Of a stretch of 64,000 bases of DNA, positions 57,250-64,000 are shown in pieces (the first letter of the stretch is position 1; the number at the start of each line of letters is the position of its first letter). The DNA lies in contig JUHI01000001.1 in the NCBI GenBank assembly GCA_000799755.1, positions 744,001 through 808,000 of the forward strand, given 5' to 3'. The notes beneath the pieces are model-generated. The model had not been told where the DNA came from, searched no databases, and saw only the letters and a program-made list of their open reading frames with translations. The DNA is from Martinezella tropici. Its GTDB lineage: Bacteria > Pseudomonadota > Alphaproteobacteria > Rhizobiales > Rhizobiaceae. A program made the position numbers and the translations under genes.

Positions 57250-58763
57250 CAGCCCGCCCTCTTCCGGTCTTCCGCCTGTGCCGCCAGCATTGCCTGAACC
57301 TTCGCGATCAGCTCGGATTCCGGCACGGTTTCCTGTGCCACACGCGCCTCACGCCAGCTGGCATTGTCCTCGATCTCGCCGGAAAGGCGCTTGCCCTCGA
57401 TCAGATCCTTGATCTGGACGACGCCCTGGGCGCGCTCGTCGCCGCCCTGGATGATAGCGATCGGGCAACCGCGACGATCAGCATATTTCAGCTGGTTGCC
57501 GAACTTCTTCCAGTTGCCTTGGAACATCTCGGCGCGAATGCCCGCGGCGCGCAGCTGCTGCGTGAAGCGCTGGTAGCGCCCCATGGCATCGACATCGCCA
57601 TCCATGACGGTGACGAGCACGGGCTCGATCACTTCTTCCGTGCCGAGCTTGCCGAGGTTCTTCAGCGCCGTCATCAGGCGCGACACGCCGATGGAGAAGC
57701 CGGTGGCCGGCACCGGCTGACCCATGAAGCGCGACACGAGCCCGTCATAGCGGCCGCCGCCGCCAACTGAACCGAAGACGACCTTTTCGCCCTTCTCGTT
57801 GGTGACGTCGAACAGCAGTTCGGCTTCGTAGACCGGACCGGTATAATATTCGAGGCCGCGTACGACGGACGGGTCGATCTTGATGCGATCGGCCTGATAG
57901 CCGGCGCTGGTCACCAGGCTGCCGATGAAATTCAGCTCCTCGACGCCTTCGCCGCCATTTGACGTGCCGGCAACAAGTTCGGCAAGCTGAGCAGCACTTT
58001 CGGCGTAGTTCTTGATGCCGACGAAGAAGAGCACCTTCTCGATCTGATCGGCGTTGAGGCCGGCACCCTTGGTGAAGTCGCCGGACTCGTCCTTGCGGCC
58101 GGGACCAAGCAGCAGCGCCACGCCCTCGGGGCCGAACTTGTCGAGCTTGTCGATGGCGCGCAGCACGTTCAGCCGCTGGGCGGCCTTGTCATCACCGCCG
58201 AGACCGATGGCTTCCAGCACGCCGTCGAGAACCTTGCGGTTGTTGACGCGGATCACATAGTCGCCGCGCTTGATGCCAAGCGCTTCGAGCGTGTCGGCCA
58301 TCATCATGCACATCTCGGCATCCGCCTGCACGCCCGGCGCGCCGACGGTATCGGCGTCGAACTGCATGAACTGGCGGAAGCGGCCCGGGCCCGGCTTCTC
58401 GTTGCGGAAGACATAGCCGGCGCGATAGGTGCGGTAGGGAAGCTGGATCTCGTTGAAATTCTCGGCGACATGACGGGCGAGCGGCGCCGTCAGGTCGTAA
58501 CGCAGCGACATCCACTGCTCGTCTTCGTCCTGAAGCGAGAACACGCCCTCGTTCGGCCGGTCGCTGTCGGGCAGGAACTTGCCGAGCGCATCGGTATATT
58601 CGAACAGCGGCGTTTCGACAGGATCGAAACCATAATGCTCGTATACCCTACGGATCTTCGAGGTCATCTCGCTGACGGCGCGAATGTCGCTGGCCGAACG
58701 ATCGACAAAGCCACGCGGCAGGCGGGCCTTGAGCTTCTGCGGTTTCTTTTGTTTGTCGCTCAT
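57249..58763 (-). CDS. hisS: Histidyl-tRNA synthetase
   Basis: A 504-residue class II synthetase. Motif 1 lies around the tRNA-binding [16 protein letters not shown] segment, motif 2 is [22 protein letters not shown], and motif 3 is [10 protein letters not shown]. The histidine-binding [14 protein letters not shown] stretch and [12 protein letters not shown] are present, and a C-terminal anticodon-binding domain follows. It is the first gene of the hisS-hisZ-hisG unit. It is about 80 residues longer than E. coli HisS, as is usual for alphaproteobacterial forms. Confidence 0.96.
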   Translation of the reverse strand: MSDKQKKPQKLKARLPRGFVDRSASDIRAVSEMTSKIRRVYEHYGFDPVETPLFEYTDALGKFLPDSDRPNEGVFSLQDEDEQWMSLRYDLTAPLARHVAENFNEIQLPYRTYRAGYVFRNEKPGPGRFRQFMQFDADTVGAPGVQADAEMCMMMADTLEALGIKRGDYVIRVNNRKVLDGVLEAIGLGGDDKAAQRLNVLRAIDKLDKFGPEGVALLLGPGRKDESGDFTKGAGLNADQIEKVLFFVGIKNYAESAAQLAELVAGTSNGGEGVEELNFIGSLVTSAGYQADRIKIDPSVVRGLEYYTGPVYEAELLFDVTNEKGEKVVFGSVGGGGRYDGLVSRFMGQPVPATGFSIGVSRLMTALKNLGKLGTEEVIEPVLVTVMDGDVDAMGRYQRFTQQLRAAGIRAEMFQGNWKKFGNQLKYADRRGCPIAIIQGGDERAQGVVQIKDLIEGKRLSGEIEDNASWREARVAQETVPESELIAKVQAMLAAQAEDRKRAG

Positions 58764-58888
58764 CTCTAGGGTAATCCGGTATGGGAACAGTCGCGGTTAA
58801 CTAGCGGATTGGGCGGAATGCGGCAAGGATTGTTATATGTTAGCGACCGACAAAACCGAGAAAAGCCAGAGAAGGCGACATAGGGACC

Positions 58889-59416
58889 ATGCCTCACGCG
58901 ATCGTTTTGAAATGCACCGATGACAGCGCCTCTCCAGTGCTGAACCTCTGGCAAGAGGCGAGCAGGTTCGAAACCTCGCCGTCGATGCGGGCGCTGAACT
59001 ATCCGCCGCATCTGACGTTTGCGGTCTATCAGGATATCGCCGCCTCCTCGCTTGTCGCCGCCGCTCAAAAGGCCTTTGCAAACGTGCCGCCCTTGTCGAT
59101 CGAATTTTCCGGCATCGACCATTTTCCAAACGAGATGCTGGTGCTCTGGGCACGTCCGTCCGACGATCGTGTTCTGAGGCAGATACATCAAGCCATTCAC
59201 GACGACATCGACCCTGCCCTTTGCCACGAGCATTCGCGGCCGGATCGCTGGCAGCCGCATTGCACCATTGCGATGAAGATCCCCGCAGGCGCGGCGCAAC
59301 AGGCTCTGATTTGGGCGAAGGCAACGCCCGCGAAATTCACGCTCACCTTCGATGTGGTGGATTGCATCAGCTTTCCGCCGATCGAAATCATAAGGGAAGT
59401 CAAACTGCTGCCTTGA
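58889..59416 (+). CDS. 2'-5' RNA ligase-like (2H phosphoesterase superfamily) protein
   Basis: A 175-residue protein with the two H-x-[ST] motifs of the 2H superfamily, HLTF (about 41-44) and HCTI (about 123-126), spaced as in LigT-type enzymes. They form the active site that hydrolyses or forms 2'-5' or cyclic phosphodiester bonds. The cellular substrate of free-standing members is mostly unknown. It is divergent from hisS with 125 bp between. Confidence 0.82.
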   Translation: MPHAIVLKCTDDSASPVLNLWQEASRFETSPSMRALNYPPHLTFAVYQDIAASSLVAAAQKAFANVPPLSIEFSGIDHFPNEMLVLWARPSDDRVLRQIHQAIHDDIDPALCHEHSRPDRWQPHCTIAMKIPAGAAQQALIWAKATPAKFTLTFDVVDCISFPPIEIIREVKLLP

Positions 59417-59485
59417 TCCCCTTCCAGTGTCGCAAGGATGCAATTCGCGCTTGCCTTCGCGGGTTGCACGGCTAGATTTCTCTTC

Positions 59486-59863
59486 ATGCGCGTGCTTGCG
59501 ATCCTGACAATGCTGATTGCCTGGTTGCTCTACGGTGCCATGCCGGCGCTGGCGAATTGCCCTGTCTGCGATTCCGCCATGTCCATGCCCGCGACAGCGA
59601 CCATGAGCGCGCATGATGGCATGGTCGATATGCCTGGCATGGCCGGTCACGCCAACATTGGTGAGCCCAAGGAAAAGAAGCCGGACAACCCCTGCGCCGG
59701 CGGCATGGCGCATGTGGCGTCCTGTGCCGCCTGTCTTGCACTGACGCCGGCACTAGTGATCGAAGGCGGCAAGCAGATCGTATCCTATCCGGTGCCTGCA
59801 CCCGGCCAGCGCCTGTTCGGCGCACGGCCGCAGCCGACAGCGCCGCCTCCCCGTTTCGCCTGA
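59486..59863 (+). CDS. Exported Cys/Met/His-rich protein, putative metal-binding
   Basis: A 125-residue protein. A signal peptide covers about 1-24 ([17 protein letters not shown]), with cleavage near ALA before NC. The mature part has CPVC, then many Met and His residues ([23 protein letters not shown]), and later a CAACL pair, the composition of periplasmic copper-handling proteins. A second hydrophobic stretch (about 90-100) lies near the C-terminal Pro-rich end. The ATG at 59486 is preferred over 59438 because it starts the signal. It lies 73 bp before a DUF305 gene, which supports a metal role. Confidence 0.7.
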   Translation: MRVLAILTMLIAWLLYGAMPALANCPVCDSAMSMPATATMSAHDGMVDMPGMAGHANIGEPKEKKPDNPCAGGMAHVASCAACLALTPALVIEGGKQIVSYPVPAPGQRLFGARPQPTAPPPRFA

Positions 59864-59936
59864 CGACCGGCTGCATTCAATCCACGAGCGGCCTCCGCTC
59901 AAATTGAGATACCGTCCAGAAACGGAAAGGACACCT

Positions 59937-60305
59937 ATGTCTACGTCTAAATCGCTGATCCTCGCCGGCGCATTCGCCTTTGCCCTCACCCTTCCTGCCC
60001 TCGCCGACGGCATGTCGGGTATGGATATGAGCAAGCCGATGGGCGACCAGGGCGCCTCCAGCAAGGCTTTCAACGACGCCATGGGCAAGATGCACAAGGA
60101 TATGATGATTACCTATAGTGGCGACGCCGATGCGGATTTCGTCCGTGGCATGATTCCGCACCATCAGGGCGCGATCGACATGGCCAAGATCGAGCTGAAA
60201 TACGGCAAGGACCCCGAACTGCGCAAACTGGCGCAGGGCGTCGTCACGGCACAGGAAGCCGAGATCAAGGAAATGAGGGCCTGGCTGAAGAAGCACGGCA
60301 AGTAA
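59937..60305 (+). CDS. DUF305-family periplasmic protein
   Basis: A 122-residue exported protein. A signal peptide ends near ALA before DGMSG. The mature N-terminus is Met-rich ([13 protein letters not shown]). The DUF305 core has [21 protein letters not shown], where paired histidines and methionines may bind copper, and ends in a charged helix ([17 protein letters not shown]). DUF305 proteins are frequent near copper-resistance genes. It follows a Met/Cys-rich secreted protein gene, so the two may act together. The ATG at 59937 is chosen as it begins the signal. Confidence 0.85.
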   Translation: MSTSKSLILAGAFAFALTLPALADGMSGMDMSKPMGDQGASSKAFNDAMGKMHKDMMITYSGDADADFVRGMIPHHQGAIDMAKIELKYGKDPELRKLAQGVVTAQEAEIKEMRAWLKKHGK

Positions 60306-60344
60306 TTCAGACGATAACGGGAGGCGGCGTCAAAGCTGCCTCTC

Positions 60345-61229
60345 TCACCGTTCGGGATGCTGGCTACGGAATACCTGATCCAGCCAATAGGAAACGGCAC
60401 GAATGCGGACGAGCTGACGAAATTCGGCATGGATCAGCAGCCACATTTCGCGCACCGGCGGATTTCTGTCGCCACTATCGACGCGCCGGAGGCCATCGAC
60501 CCTTTCTGCCAGGATTTTCGGCAGGAGCGCGCGCCCCAATCCCGTCACGGCGGCCTGGAGCAGCGCCTCGGCATCGTTGACTGCGAGCGGGCTGGAACGG
60601 CCTGACTTTTCCGCCTGCGCGGCAATCCAGCGGGCATGCGGCAGATGCGCCATCGCCTCTTCATAGACGATCCACGGCAAATCCTCCGCGCGGCTTTCCT
60701 GATCGGCGGCGACGTAGACGGCATAGTCCAGCGTCGCGATCCGCCGGGCGACGACCTTGCCGTTCGCGACGTCAGCCGGCCTTGCGAGACGCAGCGCCAT
60801 ATCCGCCTCGCGCCGGGTCAGGTTCAGATTCCTGGAATCGCCGATAAGCTCCAATTGCAGGCCGGAATGCCGGGCAAGGAGACCAGGCATGGCCGGAATC
60901 AGCAGCCGGCTGATGAAGGATGGGGCTGCCGTGAGGCGCACCTTGCCGAACGCCAGAGGATCGGCTGCATCCAATGCGCCCGACAGCGCCATGACTTCCG
61001 CCTCGATCGCCTCGGCCTTCGCCACGACGATCTCGCCCGTTGGCGTCGGCGACATGGCGCCGCCTGCATCGCGCGAAAACAGTGGAATGCCAAGGCGCCC
61101 TTCCAGGGTGCGCAGGCGGCGGCCGACGGTTGTCGCATCCGTCCCGAGCGCCCTGCCGGCCGCGGCAAAAGAGCCGCCCCGCGCAAGGGCCAGAACATGG
61201 CGCAGATCATTCCAATCGATGTCGTGCAA
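60345..61229 (-). CDS. LysR-family transcriptional regulator
   Basis: A 294-residue LysR regulator with a winged helix-turn-helix at residues 3-62 (LARGGSFAAAGRALGTDATTVGRRLRTLEGRLG) and a substrate-binding domain from about 90. The best start is a TTG at 61229, after AGGGG, which gives the usual HDIDWNDLRHV N-terminus; an ATG at 61271 is an alternative. It is divergent from the YciI gene, and a perfect palindrome lies at 61287-61299. It may regulate YciI and itself; the effector is unknown. Confidence 0.87.
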   Translation of the reverse strand: MHDIDWNDLRHVLALARGGSFAAAGRALGTDATTVGRRLRTLEGRLGIPLFSRDAGGAMSPTPTGEIVVAKAEAIEAEVMALSGALDAADPLAFGKVRLTAAPSFISRLLIPAMPGLLARHSGLQLELIGDSRNLNLTRREADMALRLARPADVANGKVVARRIATLDYAVYVAADQESRAEDLPWIVYEEAMAHLPHARWIAAQAEKSGRSSPLAVNDAEALLQAAVTGLGRALLPKILAERVDGLRRVDSGDRNPPVREMWLLIHAEFRQLVRIRAVSYWLDQVFRSQHPER

Positions 61230-61286
61230 TTTTGCAGCCCCTAGCGGCGAATATACTGCGTGCACCGGCATTATTGCAGCCATAGA

Positions 61287-61299
61287 CTGGAAATTCCAG
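61287..61299. promoter_or_regulatory. Palindrome CTGGAA-A-TTCCAG between LysR and YciI genes
   Basis: A perfect 6-1-6 inverted repeat in the divergent gap, 14 bases before the YciI start and just upstream of its AAGGAGG ribosome-binding site. It may be a LysR recognition site or a short hairpin. Confidence 0.45.
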
Positions 61300-61312
61300 C
61301 AAGGAGGCAGCA

Positions 61313-61609
61313 ATGACCATATTCGCAGTTCTGTTCGAGGACGACCCGCAAAACGCCGTCACCATTCGTAGGGAATATCTGCAACGCCACTTCGCTTTCC
61401 TGGAGGCGAACGCCGCGTCCATCAGGACGGCCGGTCCGCTCAGCCGGGAAGGCGACGACTTTGCAGGCGGGTTGTGGCTGGTGGAAGCGCGGACCGAGAG
61501 CGAGGTCGAACGGCTGGTGAAGGAAGATCCCTTCTGGCCGGCCGGATTACGCAAGTCCGTACGGATTCTCAGGTGGAACAGGGTGTTCGACGAGGGCGTC
61601 CTCCTCTAG
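61313..61609 (+). CDS. YciI-like protein
   Basis: A 98-residue member of the YciI family, small dimeric alpha/beta-barrel proteins. The N-terminus MTIFAVLFEDDP and the helical region LQRHFAFLEAN precede AGPLSREG and a final strand. The histidine near residue 25 and the aspartate near 35 to 45 are the usual conserved polar pair of the family. Function is not established; some members are enzymes of aromatic catabolism. It has a good AAGGAGG ribosome-binding site and is divergent from a LysR regulator. Confidence 0.87.
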   Translation: MTIFAVLFEDDPQNAVTIRREYLQRHFAFLEANAASIRTAGPLSREGDDFAGGLWLVEARTESEVERLVKEDPFWPAGLRKSVRILRWNRVFDEGVLL

Positions 61610-61652
61610 CGACGAAGTGGCGACTGGAGCGCCTTTCCGCTCACGCAGCCAA

Positions 61653-62555
61653 TCAATCCATGATCGCGGGCAGTCGTTCGGCCAGGAGGTCGATGACCAC
61701 CCGCATCTTCAGCGGAAGATGGGGCGTCTGCGGCCAGACCGCATAGATGTTCACGGCCCGGCTGGAAATATTCCTCATTGCCGGCACGAGCGTTCCCGCG
61801 GACAGGTATTGACGCACCAGCCAGCAGGGCAGCCATGTGATCCCCATTCCGGACGACGCCGCCGCCGCAAGCACCTCCAGATCGTCGAAGCGCAGGCGCG
61901 TTGCGGCAAGATGTTCGACGGCCGACCCGTCCTCTTGCAGGAAAGTCCATTTTTTCACCTCGCCAGAGCGTGCATAGGCGATCAGGTCGTGATTGCCGAG
62001 GTCGGCGACGGTCCGGGGCGTGCCTCTGGAGGCAAGATAGTCGGGAGATGCGCAAAGTATCATCCGAGTGGAGGTGAGCTTACGGGCAGCAAGACCTGCT
62101 TCATCACGCAGCACCCCGTTGCGAATGGCAAGATCGAAGCCCTCGTCGAACAGATCGACGACGCGGTCGCTGAACGACAGGTCCAGCTCGAGCTTGGGAT
62201 GAATGCGCGCCAGCTCCAACAGCTGTGGCGCGGCGCAGCAACGGCCGAAGAGCACGGGCATGGAGATGCGCAGGCGCCCCGTGACCTCGCGCTTGCCCGA
62301 TTCGAGCATGGCCTCGCCCGACTGTATCTCGTCGAGTGCCCGGCGGCAGCGCTCATAGAAGGCCTGGCCTTCGTCCGTCAGGTTTTGCATGCGGGTCGTG
62401 CGGTGAAAAAGGCGGACATTCAAGCGGCGCTCCAGCCTCGCAATCGTCTTGCCGATGGCCGAGCGCGAAAGATTCATGCGCGCCGCCGCCGCCGAAAAGC
62501 CGCCGGCTTCGACCGCCTCGACGAATTCCGGAATGCCGTTGAGCATGTCATTCAT
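61653..62555 (-). CDS. LysR-family transcriptional regulator (CrgA/DsdC-like group)
   Basis: A 300-residue LysR regulator. The DNA-binding domain (about 8-62) includes EAGGFSAAAARMNLSRSAIGKTIARLERRLNVRLF. The effector domain has GRLRISMPVLFGR and ICASPDYLASRGTP. It is divergent from the alcohol dehydrogenase gene with 111 bp between, and a 13-bp palindrome lies there. It is therefore probably the regulator of that gene. The inducer is unknown. Confidence 0.9.
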   Translation of the reverse strand: MNDMLNGIPEFVEAVEAGGFSAAAARMNLSRSAIGKTIARLERRLNVRLFHRTTRMQNLTDEGQAFYERCRRALDEIQSGEAMLESGKREVTGRLRISMPVLFGRCCAAPQLLELARIHPKLELDLSFSDRVVDLFDEGFDLAIRNGVLRDEAGLAARKLTSTRMILCASPDYLASRGTPRTVADLGNHDLIAYARSGEVKKWTFLQEDGSAVEHLAATRLRFDDLEVLAAAASSGMGITWLPCWLVRQYLSAGTLVPAMRNISSRAVNIYAVWPQTPHLPLKMRVVIDLLAERLPAIMD

Positions 62556-62596
62556 GATGATTGTCTCCTATAGGGAACCAGTTGGCCGAAATAATA

Positions 62597-62609
62597 TCGC
62601 CACTGGCGA
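62597..62609. promoter_or_regulatory. Palindrome TCGCCA-C-TGGCGA between LysR and dehydrogenase genes
   Basis: A perfect 6-1-6 inverted repeat in the middle of the 111-bp divergent gap, 58 bases before the dehydrogenase start. It is a candidate LysR operator. Confidence 0.45.
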
Positions 62610-62666
62610 CCAGAGAGCAACGATATAGTGCGTCCATTGTGTTCAATTCCTCCCAGGAGACCAATG

Positions 62667-63692
62667 ATGACGGAGACTATGAAGCGCTGGACCCTCGACA
62701 AGATCGCCGTCGGCGCACCCTTGAACCTCACGGAAGCGGCGATCCCCACGCCCGCACGCGGCGAAGTCCTCGTGCGGGTCAAGGCCGTTTCGCTGAACTA
62801 TCGCGACAAGCTCGTTCGCGAGACCGGCATGGGGCTTTCCATTCAGTTTCCCTTCGTGCCTGCCTCGGATATGGCGGGCGTTATCGAGGCGGTGGGAGAC
62901 GACGTCACCAGATTCTCGGTTGGCGATCGCGTCATCTCGACCTTCCACCCCGGCTGGATTGATGGCAAGCCGCTCGGCGATGCCCGCAATCCTCCCTACA
63001 AGACGTTGGGCGGCTTCTATCCGGGCGTGCTTTCCGAATATATCTCCGTGCCCGCGGACTGGCTCGTCTCCGCACCGACGACCCTCGATTATGCCGAGGC
63101 CAGCACTCTGCCCTGCGCAGGTCTGACTGCATGGTTCGCGCTGGTGGAACGCGGCAAGCTCAAGCCGGGCGACAGCGTGCTGGTGCAGGGAACGGGCGGC
63201 GTCGCCCTCTTCGCCCTGCAGATCGCCGCCGCCCAGGGAGCCGAGGTCTTCGTGACGTCGTCGGGACCGGAAAAGCTGGCTCGTGCCAATGCCCTCGGAG
63301 CCCATCACGGCATTGATCGCAACACAAGCGACTGGGTGGAAGAGGTGTATCGGCTTAGCAACGATCGCGGCATCGACCATATCATCGAAATCGCCGGTGG
63401 ACCGAACTTCGCCCAATCGTTGAGGGCCGTGGCGCCTCACGGCCGGATTTCGGTCATCGGCGTGCTCGAAGGCTTCGATATTTCCGGGCCGGCGGCGCCG
63501 CTGCTGCTGAAATCCCCCACCGTGCAGGGCATCGGCGTCGGCCATCGCCGCTCGCTCGAAGATTTCGTGCGCGCGGTCGACAACATAGGGCTGAAGCCGG
63601 TGATCGACCATCGCTATGCGCTCGGCGAGGTGCGGGCGGCTTTCGATCATCTCGATCGCGGCCCCTTCGGCAAAATCGTCATCGAGCTTTGA
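62667..63692 (+). CDS. Zinc-independent medium-chain alcohol dehydrogenase/quinone oxidoreductase
   Basis: A 341-residue MDR-superfamily oxidoreductase. The GroES-like N-terminal domain has LVRVKAVSLNYRD and ASDMAGVIEAVGDDV, and the Rossmann domain has VQGTGGVALFALQIAAAQG. The family's catalytic zinc cysteine near residue 38 to 42 is replaced, fitting the zinc-free quinone-reductase subgroup. NADPH use is expected. The ATG at 62667 follows AGGAGA at six bases; the ATG at 62664 is equally possible. It is divergent from its likely LysR regulator. Confidence 0.87.
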   Translation: MTETMKRWTLDKIAVGAPLNLTEAAIPTPARGEVLVRVKAVSLNYRDKLVRETGMGLSIQFPFVPASDMAGVIEAVGDDVTRFSVGDRVISTFHPGWIDGKPLGDARNPPYKTLGGFYPGVLSEYISVPADWLVSAPTTLDYAEASTLPCAGLTAWFALVERGKLKPGDSVLVQGTGGVALFALQIAAAQGAEVFVTSSGPEKLARANALGAHHGIDRNTSDWVEEVYRLSNDRGIDHIIEIAGGPNFAQSLRAVAPHGRISVIGVLEGFDISGPAAPLLLKSPTVQGIGVGHRRSLEDFVRAVDNIGLKPVIDHRYALGEVRAAFDHLDRGPFGKIVIEL

Positions 63693-63740
63693 GGGGAAGC
63701 CGGGCCGCTGGGAAATGCGGCGGCCCGGCCGTTCTTGACA

Positions 63741-64000
63741 TCAGACCTTCGGCTGGAACGGCTGCGGCACGCGCTGAGCGCCCTGGCGGGCCAACATCCA
63801 GCCGGGATATTCGGCGGGAAGCGCGCTGACCGCGTCGAGCTTGGCGATGTCGTCGGCATCAAGCTTCAGCTTGACGGCGGCAAGATTCTGATCGAGCTGG
63901 TCGAGACGCTTGGCACCAATGATGATGCTGGTGACGAAGGGTTTTGCCAGTATCCAGGCGAGGGCCACGGTGGCGACGCTGGAGCCGTGCTTTTCCGCCA
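63741..64000 (-). CDS. Aldo/keto reductase, C-terminal part (cut by window edge)
   Basis: The reading frame enters from the right edge and stops at 63741, giving about 85 residues. The sequence ALAWILAKPFVTSIIIGAKRLDQLDQN matches the conserved late segment of aldo/keto reductases, in which the I-x-G-A-[KR] part binds the NADPH phosphate. The remaining tail, DDIAKLDAVSALPAEYPGWM, is typical of the YghZ/general stress protein 69-like group. It is convergent with the dehydrogenase. Catalytic residues lie outside the window. Confidence 0.8.
   Translation of the reverse strand, partial: AEKHGSSVATVALAWILAKPFVTSIIIGAKRLDQLDQNLAAVKLKLDADDIAKLDAVSALPAEYPGWMLARQGAQRVPQPFQPKV

Noticed and set aside
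57249..58763. hisZ and hisS as a duplicated or broken synthetase
   Set aside because: HisZ lacks the anticodon domain by design and sits beside a short HisG, the known two-subunit ATP phosphoribosyltransferase arrangement.
58960..58980. GGTTCGAAACC resembling a tRNA T-loop
   Set aside because: It lies inside the 2'-5' RNA ligase-like gene, with no acceptor stem or anticodon arm around it. No other tRNA candidate was seen in the window.

Overview
The window looks like ordinary chromosome from a member of the Rhizobiaceae, most likely Rhizobium. Coding DNA is GC-rich. Supporting signs are split F0 ATP synthase b and b' subunits, a short HisG with HisZ, an MctP-type monocarboxylate transporter beside its two-component pair, DUF2093 and DUF4170 proteins, a CIRCE-controlled groESL, and rhizobial intergenic palindromes. 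I found no rRNA, tRNA, CRISPR array, insertion sequence or phage gene.

Layout. 1-4.4 kb: glycosyltransferase fragment, radical SAM protein, rnhB, a phosphotransferase, and an AT-richer membrane protein of unknown function. 4.5-7.4 kb: F0 operon atpI-atpB-atpE-b'-b with its own promoter and terminator. 7.5-13.4 kb: SleB-type hydrolase, the K+/Mg2+ pair corA-kup, and the Fe-S/P-loop ATPase mrp. 13.4-14.7 kb: a structured intergenic region and an orphan LuxR regulator. 15-19.3 kb: galactose/galactonate catabolism (dehydrogenase, dgoK, dgoA, lactonase) divergent from an IclR regulator, with a clear promoter and operator. 19.7-23.6 kb: PRC-barrel protein and two signalling proteins (GGDEF-EAL and PAS-receiver).

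23.9-32 kb: mutL, a DUF2093 gene, then a leftward envelope cluster pmbA-cysQ-DUF4170-waaA-HAD-lpxK (lipid A and Kdo). 32-44 kb: KefB-like antiporter, a flavin monooxygenase/TetR pair, and rluB-rsmD-patatin opposite tadA. The RluB-type protein carries a very long repetitive tail. A lipoprotein gene and ileS follow. 44-50 kb: mctP with its DUF3311 partner and the mctS-mctR two-component system, then ribF and a HAD phosphatase. 50.7-53.1 kb: groES-groEL with heat-shock promoter and CIRCE, and a duplicated copy of the groEL 3' end downstream. 53.4-64 kb: a small PAS-like protein, GST and DoxX, hisS-hisZ-hisG, an RNA-ligase-like protein, a putative copper-binding periplasmic pair, two LysR regulators with divergent partners, and an aldo/keto reductase cut by the right edge.

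Most genes are core housekeeping or widespread rhizobial genes. The points most worth a second look are the 69-residue higher-order repeat in the pseudouridine synthase tail, the structured RNA/terminator region at 13.5-13.7 kb, the groEL 3' end duplication, the low-GC gene at 3.5-4.4 kb, the Mrp protein without its CxxC, and the LuxR solo with substituted ligand residues. I did not find convincing evidence for a new multi-gene system.
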